Positions 37,596-45,125 of a stretch of DNA of 64,000 nucleotides are shown here, one piece after another. The DNA is taken from assembly GCF_017874535.1 (NCBI RefSeq), contig NZ_JAGGLS010000005.1, positions 97,987 through 161,986 of the forward strand, read 5' to 3'. The notes under the pieces were generated by a model. The model was given only the letters and a program-made list of their open reading frames with translations, was not told the origin of the DNA and made no database searches. Within the stretch, counting starts at the first letter, position 1, and each line of letters begins with the position of its first letter. The translations under genes and the position numbers were made by a program. This DNA comes from Anaerococcus nagyae (GTDB lineage Bacteria; Bacillota; Clostridia; Tissierellales; Peptoniphilaceae).

Positions 37596-37904
37596 GGGAT
37601 CTCTCCATGCGCTCATTCCATTCGATTAGTCGAGATGGATACCCATTTCGACTGAAATGTAGCGAAGCGGAATGAAATGGAGAAATCCCTTGATATTATA
37701 AGTAGATCAATTACTTAACATTAATCGGGAATCTCTCCATGCGCTCATTTCTTTCGCTTAGTCGAGATGATCTACTTCAACCATCCATTTCGACTGGAAT
37801 GGAGCGTAGCGGAGTGGAACGAAGAAATCTCTTAGACTTTTATGTATCTCAAATAACTAATATCACAAGTAGATCTCTCTGCTCTATTCGTTCGATCTAG
37901 ACGG
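37596..37904. repeat. Palindromic repeat array D (two full units and one arm)
   Basis: Unit 1 (37596-37689) runs GGGATCTCTCCATGCGCTC...AGTCGAGATGG, short centre, CCCATTTCGACTG...GGAGAAATCCC. Unit 2 (37727-37832) is similar, with TTTCGCTTAGTCGAGATG and CCATTTCGACTGGAATGG. A solitary left arm follows (37871-37904, AGATCTCTCTGCTC...TAGACGG). The array lies between the converging tyrS and cysE genes. Confidence 0.9.
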
Positions 37905-37922
37905 TAAATTCAATATTACATA

Positions 37923-37972
37923 AAAACACTTCCAAAGTAAATCTATAAAGATTTTACTTTAGAAGTGTTTTT
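37923..37972. terminator. Bidirectional terminator between tyrS/array D and cysE
   Basis: A long stem pairs AAACACTTC-AAAGTAAATCT with AGATTTTACTTT-GAAGTGTTT around a four-base loop, with T runs at both outer ends. It lies nine bases past the cysE stop. Confidence 0.9.
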
Positions 37973-37981
37973 TAATATTTA

Positions 37982-38503
37982 TTATCTTTTTAAAACCCTA
38001 GCTGGTGCGCCTACTGCTGTTGAGTGGCTTTCAACGTCTTCTAGGACTACAGCGTTTGCACCTATTTTTACATGATCTCCTATATGTATATCACCTAAAA
38101 TAACTGATCCTGCTCCTAGCATTACGTCATTGCCCACTGTTGGATGTCTTTTTCCTATTTTATTTTCAACTGCGCCAAGGGTTACCCCATGATAGATTAA
38201 ACAGTCATCTCCTAATTCGGCAGTTTCTCCTATAACAACACCCATTCCATGGTCTATATAACATCTTCTACCAATAGATGCTCCAGGATGAATTTCTATT
38301 CCTGTCTCCATTCTAGACTTAAATGCTAATTCATTAGCTTCATAGAGACTTCCATTAACCCAAAGTTCATGAGCTCTATAGTGTGAGAGAAGAGCTTTAA
38401 CTCCTGGTGAATAGAGTATAGCTTCTTCCTCACTTCTTAGAGCAGGATCTTTTTTAAGAGCAGATTCCAAAAGTTCTTTCTTATATTTATCGTAGCTAAT
38501 CAT
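37982..38503 (-). CDS. cysE: Serine O-acetyltransferase
   Basis: A 173-residue left-handed beta-helix enzyme of the short Firmicute type (EpsC-like). It has IEIHPGASIGRRCYIDHGMG, VIGETAELGDDCLIYHGVTL, GKRHPTVGNDVMLGAGSVIL and the end AVGAPARVLKR. It makes O-acetylserine from serine and acetyl-CoA, the substrate of CysK, whose gene precedes it and overlaps it by eight bases. Confidence 0.95.
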   Translation of the reverse strand: MISYDKYKKELLESALKKDPALRSEEEAILYSPGVKALLSHYRAHELWVNGSLYEANELAFKSRMETGIEIHPGASIGRRCYIDHGMGVVIGETAELGDDCLIYHGVTLGAVENKIGKRHPTVGNDVMLGAGSVILGDIHIGDHVKIGANAVVLEDVESHSTAVGAPARVLKR

Positions 38504-39410
38504 TTATTGGATATAACTCAGTAGATAAGTATCTTTCACCAGTATCTGGTAATACCGTTACTACACTTTTACCTTCACCAAGTTTCTCAGCAATTTCAAT
38601 AGCTCCTACTACATTAGCACCTGATGATATACCTACTGCAAGGGCCTCATCTTTTGCTATTTGTCTACTCATTTTTATAGCATCATCACCCGCTACGCTT
38701 ATTATTCCATCTACAACATCAAAGTCTAGATTTTTAGGAACAAAGTTACCTCCTATACCTTGGATTTTGTGGCTAGAAGCTTCTCCTCCAGATAATAATG
38801 GACTTTCTGCTGGTTGTATAGCATATACTTTGATATTACTATCTTTTTCTTTTAGTCTCTTACCAACACCAGTAACTGTTCCGCCTGTACCTACACCAGC
38901 TATAAAGGCATCTGGTGTGATCTCTGATAATATTTCAGGACCTGTTGTCTCATAGTGAGCTTTTACATTAGCAGGATTTGAGAATTGATCTGGCAAGAAA
39001 TACCCTTCCTTTTCTGCCAATCCCTTTGCCTTATCTACAGCTCCTTGTAAGGCACCTTCTGTAGTTCTTATAACCTCTGCACCATAAGCTTTTGCTAATT
39101 GTTCGCGTTCTTTACTCATTGATGCAGGCATAGTTAGTATTAGCTTATAGCCTTTTGCTGCACATAAAGCAGCTAAGGCAACTCCTGTATTACCACTAGT
39201 CGGCTCTACAATTGTATCACCTGGTTTAATCTTTCCTTCATTTTCTGCTTCTTCTATCATATATAAAGCTATCCTATCTTTGATAGAACCAGCTAAGTTA
39301 TTTTTTTCTACCTTGACATATATGTCAGCTCTTCCTTCTTTTTTTAAGGAATTAAGCTTAAGTAACGGAGTATCTCCTATTAATTCTTTTGCATTATCTT
39401 TAATTGTCAT
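38496..39410 (-). CDS. cysK: Cysteine synthase A
   Basis: A 304-residue PLP enzyme. The cofactor lysine is in KNNLAGSIKDRIALYMIE, the substrate loop in VEPTSGNTGVALAA, the phosphate loop in AGVGTGGTVTGVGKRL, and VGISSGANVVGAI is near the C-terminus. It turns O-acetylserine and sulfide into cysteine. The ATG at 39410 follows AAAAGGAG; an upstream in-frame ATG at 39440 is less likely. It forms a two-gene cysteine operon with cysE. Confidence 0.96.
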   Translation of the reverse strand: MTIKDNAKELIGDTPLLKLNSLKKEGRADIYVKVEKNNLAGSIKDRIALYMIEEAENEGKIKPGDTIVEPTSGNTGVALAALCAAKGYKLILTMPASMSKEREQLAKAYGAEVIRTTEGALQGAVDKAKGLAEKEGYFLPDQFSNPANVKAHYETTGPEILSEITPDAFIAGVGTGGTVTGVGKRLKEKDSNIKVYAIQPAESPLLSGGEASSHKIQGIGGNFVPKNLDFDVVDGIISVAGDDAIKMSRQIAKDEALAVGISSGANVVGAIEIAEKLGEGKSVVTVLPDTGERYLSTELYPIND

Positions 39411-39480
39411 ATCGACTCCTTTTATAAATATATTTTTCATAAAATATAAATAAATTTATTATGCAACACTTGTAGATATT

Positions 39481-39508
39481 ATTATAACGAATTATTTTCA
39501 TTAATCAA
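39481..39508 (-). promoter_or_regulatory. Promoter of cysK-cysE
   Basis: On the minus strand TTGATT (39508-39503), a 16-base spacer and a perfect TATAAT (39486-39481), about 70 bases before the cysK start. Confidence 0.65.
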
Positions 39509-39532
39509 GTAAATAGATATATTTTACAATAG

Positions 39533-39572
39533 CAAAAAAATAAGAGCTAACCCATTTTTGAGCTAACTCTTA
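39533..39572 (-). terminator. Terminator of the flavodoxin-DUF3793 unit
   Basis: On the minus strand TAAGAGTTAGCTC (39572-39560) pairs with GGGTTAGCTCTTA (39553-39541), with some G-U pairs, around a six-base loop and is followed by TTTTTTT. It lies upstream of the cysK promoter, so it ends the preceding unit rather than acting as an attenuator. Confidence 0.8.
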
Positions 39573-39673
39573 TACAAAATAATTGGTATGTTTACGTATT
39601 CTGCCATTAAGTTTATATTATCTTAGGAGTTTTACATGAACTTGACAGATAATTTAATCATCACTTTTACTTA

Positions 39674-40222
39674 TCACCTACTTTCTTTAATTAATTTTAG
39701 TATGTCTATATGGCTTTCTTTAGCAGCTAAATATTTAAGTCTAGTTTGATTATATAAATTAAAAAGTTTACATTTTTCTTCTTTATTTTTATAGACTTTC
39801 CAATATCCACTGTAAAGATAATTTCTTCCTTCGTTTTCAATAAAACCTATAACATCTTCAAATGGATAGCCCAGTAACAAACCAATTTCATGTGGAAATT
39901 CATTTTGAGCCAATCTTTTTTTCAAGCAATGAATGCAAGTTTCGATGCTATCTGTTTCATATCCATAAGTATTTAAAAGGCATTTTGTATTATTAGATCT
40001 AATACAATCGCTTAACAAGTTTTTTCTATAGCATAAGATCGATGAAGAATTCTCTCTAATAGATATGATAGTAAAATAAATATCATATTTATTAAAATTA
40101 TCATTCCATATTCTTACCATTTTATCTAAATTGCAATACTTATTGCAAATGGTAAATAAATTCGAAGGTTTGATATTTCCTAAAACCTGACTACAATAGA
40201 GAGCTAATAATTCTTCTCCCAT
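39674..40222 (-). CDS. DUF3793 family protein
   Basis: A 182-residue cytoplasmic protein with the DUF3793 hallmark FPHEIGLLLGYPFEDVIGFI, followed by YSGYWKVYKNKEEKCKLFN. The N-terminal part holds several cysteines (CSQVLG, CNKYC, CYRKNL). The function is unknown. Genes of this family commonly sit beside flavodoxin and iron-transport genes, as here: the flavodoxin gene ends three bases upstream and a Fur-like site controls the pair, suggesting a role in iron or heme handling. Confidence 0.88.
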   Translation of the reverse strand: MGEELLALYCSQVLGNIKPSNLFTICNKYCNLDKMVRIWNDNFNKYDIYFTIISIRENSSSILCYRKNLLSDCIRSNNTKCLLNTYGYETDSIETCIHCLKKRLAQNEFPHEIGLLLGYPFEDVIGFIENEGRNYLYSGYWKVYKNKEEKCKLFNLYNQTRLKYLAAKESHIDILKLIKESR

Positions 40223-40224
40223 CC

Positions 40225-40656
40225 TTATAATTTGCTGCTTAAACTATCAGCTAAATTATAGCAAGCTTTAATATCATCATCTTCTGGATTACCATAGGCA
40301 GCAAGGCCATCAGCTGCTAGATTTATATCATCATTCTTACATCTTTCTTGCCAATCAAGCATCCATTGTCCATCATTCCATTCATATGAACCAAAAATAA
40401 CTACTGGCTTGTTATCTAGTTTGTTTTCAACTGACTCAAACATTGGTTCAAATTCAGCTTCCTCTAGTTCTTCACTTCCCATAGCTGGACATCCAAAGGC
40501 AAATCCATCATAATCTGCTAAAGTAGAAATATCAAAACCTCTTACTTCAAACAAATCTGCCTCTACATTTTTCTCTTTTAATCTAGAAAAAATAGCGTTT
40601 GCCATATTCTCTGTATTACCTGTTCCTGACCAATAAATTACTGCAACTTTTGACAT
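40225..40656 (-). CDS. Flavodoxin
   Basis: A 143-residue short-chain flavodoxin. The FMN phosphate loop is IYWSGTGNTENMANAI (residues 8-23), and the isoalloxazine-binding loops are FGCPAMGSEELEE and IFGSYEWNDGQWMLDW. It carries electrons in place of ferredoxin when iron is scarce, which fits the Fur-box-like site 40 bases upstream of its start. It is co-transcribed with the DUF3793 gene. Confidence 0.94.
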   Translation of the reverse strand: MSKVAVIYWSGTGNTENMANAIFSRLKEKNVEADLFEVRGFDISTLADYDGFAFGCPAMGSEELEEAEFEPMFESVENKLDNKPVVIFGSYEWNDGQWMLDWQERCKNDDINLAADGLAAYGNPEDDDIKACYNLADSLSSKL

Positions 40657-40696
40657 ATTAATTCTCCTTTGTATATTAATTATTATTTTAGTATCA

Positions 40697-40715
40697 GATA
40701 ACGATACTCATTATC
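40697..40715 (-). promoter_or_regulatory. Fur-box-like operator upstream of flavodoxin
   Basis: The 19 bases GATAACGATACTCATTATC match 17 of 19 positions of the classic Fur box GATAATGATAATCATTATC. The site lies 40-60 bases before the flavodoxin ATG. Confidence 0.8.
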
Positions 40716-40733
40716 AACATCTATCAAAATTTT

Positions 40734-40826
40734 TTGAAAGAAGTTATTATATATTAGTAAATTATAATCTTACCATAGGAGTGTTAGATTAATAATTCAC
40801 TAATATATAACAATAACTTCTTTCAA
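40734..40826. repeat. Long near-perfect inverted repeat
   Basis: Arms of about 40 bases (40734-40773 and 40785-40826) share TTGAAAGAAGTTATT, TATATTAGT and AATTATnAATCT when the right one is reversed. The central loop is about 11 bases. The element lies between the end of the feo operon and the flavodoxin Fur site. It may serve as a terminator (five T follow on the plus strand) or be a small mobile palindrome. Confidence 0.7.
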
Positions 40827-40833
40827 TTTTTAA

Positions 40834-40986
40834 TTAAAATTTATTTTTATTGAACCCTTTTTGTGGATTATGCCCTGGGCAATCTTTGCACCCCCCTTCT
40901 GCATCATTTTTTATAAATCTAATATATACTATATATGAGCATAATAAGAGTATAAGTATCAATAGTATACATGATTGTAAGTTCAT
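40834..40986 (-). CDS. FeoB-associated Cys-rich membrane protein
   Basis: A 50-residue gene directly after feoB, with an AGGAGG site. It has one membrane helix (about residues 6-25, SCILLILILLLCSYIVYIRF) then a short tail EGGCKDCPGHNPQKGFN. This is the layout of the small Cys-rich proteins, one helix plus CxxC, found next to feoB in many Firmicutes. It may help assemble the FeoB transporter or pass iron. Codon structure, ribosome binding site and position make it secure despite its length. Confidence 0.88.
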   Translation of the reverse strand: MNLQSCILLILILLLCSYIVYIRFIKNDAEGGCKDCPGHNPQKGFNKNKF

Positions 40987-40995
40987 ATTTACCTC

Positions 40996-43152
40996 CTAAT
41001 TGTGGGCTAGTTCTGTTCTATAAGACTTATTTTCTTTTATAGAATTATCTGGCCTTAATAGTAAGTAAAGCAATGCTATTAAGACTATAATTGCTACTAT
41101 AGTTGCTGGAGTGAATGTCTTATATGCTATAAGTCTTGCAAATTGGTAGAAAATGAATGTAATCGCATAAGCAAATCCCATTTGATATCCAACAGTTAAC
41201 CAAGTCCATTTAGTATCACCCATTTCTGTTTTTATAGCTCCAACAGCTGCAAAGCATGGCATACATAACATATTAAATAATAAGAATGCATATCCTGCAA
41301 TTGGTGAACCTATAGCAGTATTAAATGCTGCTAGTAAGGCATTACTATCTTCTGTAACTTCCCCACCTAAACCTAGTAGTACACCCATGGTTGATACTAT
41401 ATTTTCTTTGGCAATAAATCCAGATATTGTAGCCACAACGGCTTTCCAAGTACCAAAACCAAGTGGAGCAAATATAAAAGCAATGAAAGAACCTATTACA
41501 CCTAGGATTGAATTGCTTCCATCTTCTGCTGCTAAGTTAAGCTTAAAGGTAAAGTTAGTTAAAAACCAGATTAACACTGCAGATAATAGAATAATAGTTC
41601 CAGCACGTTTGATATAAGCTTTTGTCTTATTCCATACATCTCTTAAAACTGACTTTGCTCTTGGTGCATGATAAAGAGGTAGCTCCATTATAAATGGTGA
41701 TGGATCAGATTGGAATTTTTTAAATTTCTTTAAGATAACACCACTCATTATAATAGCTGCTATACCTATAATATAAAAGCTGAAGGTAACTAAAGCTCTA
41801 TGTTCTGGGAAAAATGCTCCTGCTATAAGAGCAATTACAGGAAGTTTTGCTGAACAAGGCATAAATGAAGTTGTCATTATGGTTATTCTTCTATCCCTAT
41901 CATTTTCAATAGTTCTAGAAGCTTGTATACCTGGAACAGCACAACCTGTAGAAATCATAGCTGGTATGAATGACTTTCCTGAAAGACCAAAGTTTCTAAA
42001 GAGTCTATCCATTATAAAAGCAACCCTTGACATATATCCTATATCTTCAAGTAAGGATAGTAAAGCAAATAGTACCATCATTTGTGGTAAAAAGCCCAAA
42101 ACTGCACCTACACCAGCAAGCATTCCATCAGTTACCAATCCTATTAGCATCTGATTTATATTAATTGACTCTAACAAGCTAGCTGCTCCAGGTACCAAAG
42201 TATCTTCAAATAATCCATTGACAGCGTCAGTACCTATTGTTCCTGGTGAATACTTAAATACTGATAGAGAATATACCAAAAACATTGTTAGGGCAAAAAT
42301 CGGTAGACCCCAGATCCTTGATGTAACTACATTATCAATCTTCTCAGTTTTTGATAATTTTGATTCATGTTTAGTAAGAACCCTATCGCTTAAAGCATCT
42401 AATCTTTGATATCTTTCATTAGTTATAATCGATTCAGCATCTTCATCAAAATATCGCTCACAGTCCTTACGAATCTCCGCTACTTTATCACTATCTTCTT
42501 TTGATAGCTTTATTTTATTGATCATAGCAGTATCATCCTCAAAAGCTTTTATAGTATAAAACCTTCTAAGATCATCACTTACATAAGGATCTATTGTATT
42601 TCTTATATCAGCAAGCTTATTTTCAAGATCATAGGAATAATCCATAGGATTTGGATAATAATCATTATCCATAGTATGAACTACCTCTTTAATAAGGGTA
42701 TCCACACCCTTTTCTTTACTAGCAATAACTTCTACTACAGGACATCCTAGTAAGTCTGATAGAGCTTTCTTATCAATTTCATCTCCCCTATTCCTTACTA
42801 TATCCATCATATTTAAAACTATGATAGTAGGTATACCAAGTTCTATAAGCTGACTTGTAAGATATAAGTTTCTTATAAGATTTGATGCGTCAACAAGATT
42901 TACAATCAAATCTGGTCTATGCTCAATTAAGTATCCACGAGCTACTTTCTCCTCTAGAGTGTAAGGTGATAAAGAATAAATACCTGGTAAATCTTGGATT
43001 GTTATATCACTATGTCCTTTTAGATTTCCTTCTTTTTTATCAACTGTAACCCCTGGCCAGTTACCCACTCTTTGATTTGATCCTGTTAATGCATTAAAAA
43101 GTGTAGTTTTCCCAGAATTAGGGTTACCTGCTAGGACTACTGTATAGCTCAT
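40996..43152 (-). CDS. feoB: Ferrous iron transporter FeoB
   Basis: A 718-residue protein. The N-terminal G domain has VVLAGNPNSGKTTLFNALTG (G1), TIQDLPGIYSLSPYT (G3) and IIVLNMMDIV (G4), then a helical GDI-like region (about residues 170-270). The membrane part has about ten helices with the two Gate motifs (MISTGCAVPGIQASRT; MLCMPCFAAVGAIKTE). It imports Fe2+ across the cytoplasmic membrane. It overlaps feoA by four bases and is followed ten bases later by the Cys-rich partner. Confidence 0.97.
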   Translation of the reverse strand: MSYTVVLAGNPNSGKTTLFNALTGSNQRVGNWPGVTVDKKEGNLKGHSDITIQDLPGIYSLSPYTLEEKVARGYLIEHRPDLIVNLVDASNLIRNLYLTSQLIELGIPTIIVLNMMDIVRNRGDEIDKKALSDLLGCPVVEVIASKEKGVDTLIKEVVHTMDNDYYPNPMDYSYDLENKLADIRNTIDPYVSDDLRRFYTIKAFEDDTAMINKIKLSKEDSDKVAEIRKDCERYFDEDAESIITNERYQRLDALSDRVLTKHESKLSKTEKIDNVVTSRIWGLPIFALTMFLVYSLSVFKYSPGTIGTDAVNGLFEDTLVPGAASLLESININQMLIGLVTDGMLAGVGAVLGFLPQMMVLFALLSLLEDIGYMSRVAFIMDRLFRNFGLSGKSFIPAMISTGCAVPGIQASRTIENDRDRRITIMTTSFMPCSAKLPVIALIAGAFFPEHRALVTFSFYIIGIAAIIMSGVILKKFKKFQSDPSPFIMELPLYHAPRAKSVLRDVWNKTKAYIKRAGTIILLSAVLIWFLTNFTFKLNLAAEDGSNSILGVIGSFIAFIFAPLGFGTWKAVVATISGFIAKENIVSTMGVLLGLGGEVTEDSNALLAAFNTAIGSPIAGYAFLLFNMLCMPCFAAVGAIKTEMGDTKWTWLTVGYQMGFAYAITFIFYQFARLIAYKTFTPATIVAIIVLIALLYLLLRPDNSIKENKSYRTELAHN

Positions 43153-43379
43153 GCTTCCTCCACTAAAATATTTTCTGCATCTTCTTTTCTTATTGTAAGC
43201 TCATAACCTCTAAGACTTACTTGTAAAGGATCACCCAGAGGAGCCACTTTTCTTACATAAAGCTCAGTTCCCCTAGTAAGACCCATATCTAATATTCTTC
43301 TCTTAAAAGGTCCATGACCGTTAACTTTTTCGATAGTTAAGGTTTCACCTATACTTGCTTCTTTTAATGATTTCGTCAT
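43149..43379 (-). CDS. feoA: FeoA SH3-like regulator of iron uptake
   Basis: A 76-residue protein with the FeoA fold (SIGETLTIEKVNGHGPFKRR, ILDMGLTRGTELYVRK, APLGDPLQVSLRGYELTIRK). It binds FeoB and supports Fe2+ transport. It is the first gene of the operon, 150 bases downstream of a promoter overlapped by a Fur-like site. Confidence 0.95.
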   Translation of the reverse strand: MTKSLKEASIGETLTIEKVNGHGPFKRRILDMGLTRGTELYVRKVAPLGDPLQVSLRGYELTIRKEDAENILVEEA

Positions 43380-43526
43380 TAATCCTCCTCACATGTAAAG
43401 TTTCTATAATGTACTTTTAATATTAGCTATATACAGAGTTATTATAGAACTTTTTATATATAAACCAAGATTTTTTATAAAATATTAAAATATAAATAAA
43501 GTTTTGCGGTTCTTTATTGTGTATAA

Positions 43527-43559
43527 AGTATACCACATAAAATAATGATAATCAATATC
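43527..43559 (-). promoter_or_regulatory. Fur-controlled promoter of feoAB
   Basis: On the minus strand TTGATT (43555-43550), a 17-base spacer and the extended -10 TGGTATACT (43535-43527). The Fur-box-like AATAATGATAATCAATATC (43541-43559; 17 of 19 matches to the consensus) covers the -35 element, so Fur binding would block RNA polymerase. The leader before feoA is about 140 bases long. Confidence 0.8.
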
Positions 43560-43726
43560 ATATTTTATTTTTATTTTTCTCCTCAATGCCTAAATCTACA
43601 CATTTAAATTAAACTTGCAAAAAATAAATAATTAATGTACATGATTTTTATAAATTATTTATAAAGATCCCAATAATCTATAAAAATAATTTAGCTTGAT
43701 TCTAAATTTATAAATGCATTAAGAAT

Positions 43727-43872
43727 GGTTGTTGAAAAATTATGAATAGTTATAGTCCTATTATTAGAAGCTTCTCTTAGAAAATTTTTACATAACCTGC
43801 TAGCTCATTAAGGCAGAATTTCCATAGAGGTTCTTAATGGCTTTGAGACGATTTATTAATTCTGCAACAACC
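43727..43872. repeat. MITE-like palindromic element, copy 1
   Basis: A 146-bp imperfect palindrome with ends GGTTGTTGAAAAATT and TCTGCAACAACC. Read on the minus strand it matches copy 2 (50666-50820) through most of its length, including AAATCGTCnCAAAnnCATTA and the shared inner motif TTCTAAGAG. No open reading frame lies inside. It occupies most of the gap between the feo promoter and the hydrolase gene. Confidence 0.8.
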
Positions 43873-43889
43873 TCTTCGTAAATATACAT

Positions 43890-44672
43890 TTAATCTCTAT
43901 TTGCTTCAAAAAAGTCATACATCAATTCAAAGCTTTCTAATCTTTGGGAATAATCTGAGAATGTATGATCGGTTCCCTCAATTTCCTTATAAATTGCATT
44001 TTTGAAAGACTTGTTTAATTTTTCATTGGATTTTTTTGATATAATGTCATCCTCATCTCCTCTTAATATTTGTACTGGACCATCATACTTCTTAGCTTCT
44101 GCGTACAAGTCGTAAGAGGTGACATCAGCTATAAATTCATCACTTATTTTTAGTCCTCCTACATCATCTCCATCTTTTCTATTATAGGATGACCTAAAGG
44201 TCTTAAGCAGTGAATCCATTAATGAATTTTCTTCTGCACTAAAGTCAGCTGCTGGAGAAAACAGTGAAAGTGCCTTAGGTTTCTTATAACCTGCTATAGC
44301 AGTAGCAACTGCTCCACCCATAGAATGTCCCTTCCAAAACAAATTATTACTATCTACATAAGTTTGCTTTTCTACAAAATCATGTATCATTTTAGCTTCT
44401 TCAATTTCACGAGATAGGTCTATATCAAAAAAACTTCCATCAGATTCTCCGCAACCTGAAAAATCAAATCTAAATACTATATATCCATTCGCAGTAATAT
44501 ATTTTGAATTTTGAATATTCATAAATTGTAAACCATTTCTATCATCTGCAAATCCATGAAAATATATTACAGTAGGATACTTTTTATTCTCATCAAAATC
44601 ATCTGGAGTATTTAAGACCCCTCTTAAAACAACATCGTTACTTTTTTCAATTTGTTTATATATATATTTCAT
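43890..44672 (-). CDS. Alpha/beta hydrolase
   Basis: A 260-residue serine hydrolase. The oxyanion motif is VIYFHGFADDRNG, the nucleophile elbow FWKGHSMGGAVAT, the acid is likely in ILRGDEDDIIS and the catalytic His in EIEGTDHTFSDY. No signal peptide is present. It resembles small carboxylesterases or acylamino-acid-type peptidases, but the substrate is unknown. It is monocistronic and divergent from the MORN-like gene. Confidence 0.9.
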   Translation of the reverse strand: MKYIYKQIEKSNDVVLRGVLNTPDDFDENKKYPTVIYFHGFADDRNGLQFMNIQNSKYITANGYIVFRFDFSGCGESDGSFFDIDLSREIEEAKMIHDFVEKQTYVDSNNLFWKGHSMGGAVATAIAGYKKPKALSLFSPAADFSAEENSLMDSLLKTFRSSYNRKDGDDVGGLKISDEFIADVTSYDLYAEAKKYDGPVQILRGDEDDIISKKSNEKLNKSFKNAIYKEIEGTDHTFSDYSQRLESFELMYDFFEANRD

Positions 44673-44738
44673 AAAAAAACCTCTTCCTTTTGATATAATA
44701 TACCCATAATGAAAATTGTGATATTTTAAGGAGGTGTC

Positions 44739-45125
44739 ATGGATAATAAAAGATTTTTATCAAAGATGAGCATAGGTTTAGCTATTATTATGGTAATATC
44801 TTTATTTTATATAATATCTAGTAATTTTAAAAAAGAAGTTAAAGATTATAAACTAGGTGAAAACCTATATTACACAGGTACTATAAAGAAAAATAAATTC
44901 CAAGGTAGATCAAGCCTTAAAAGCTCTGACGGTACTTTTTCTGGAGCATTTAAGGATAGTAGATTTGATGGTCCTGGTCTATTCAAGGGAGATGATTATA
45001 TGTATATAGCAAATTTTGATAAGAAAAAAGGCAATTCTAATATTACAGTCTTTTTAAAAAATGGCAATTCTTATAGAAAGATAGATGGTAAGTGGAAAGA
45101 AATGGATGATGACAATGAAAATTAA
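44739..45125 (+). CDS. Membrane-anchored MORN-like protein
   Basis: A 128-residue protein. One N-terminal membrane helix (SIGLAIIMVISLFYIISS) is followed by an extracytoplasmic domain built of glycine/aromatic repeats similar to MORN repeats: YYTGTIKKNKFQGRSSLKS, TFSGAFKDSRFDGPGLFKGD, YMYIANFDKKKGN. Its 3' end overlaps the O-acetyltransferase gene by 11 bases, so the two products may act together at the cell surface. I know no exact family name. Confidence 0.75.
   Translation: MDNKRFLSKMSIGLAIIMVISLFYIISSNFKKEVKDYKLGENLYYTGTIKKNKFQGRSSLKSSDGTFSGAFKDSRFDGPGLFKGDDYMYIANFDKKKGNSNITVFLKNGNSYRKIDGKWKEMDDDNEN

Noticed and set aside
39533..39572. Attenuator of the cysK operon
   Set aside because: The hairpin lies upstream of a good cysK promoter (39481-39508), so it would not be in the cysK leader; it fits the end of the DUF3793 gene.
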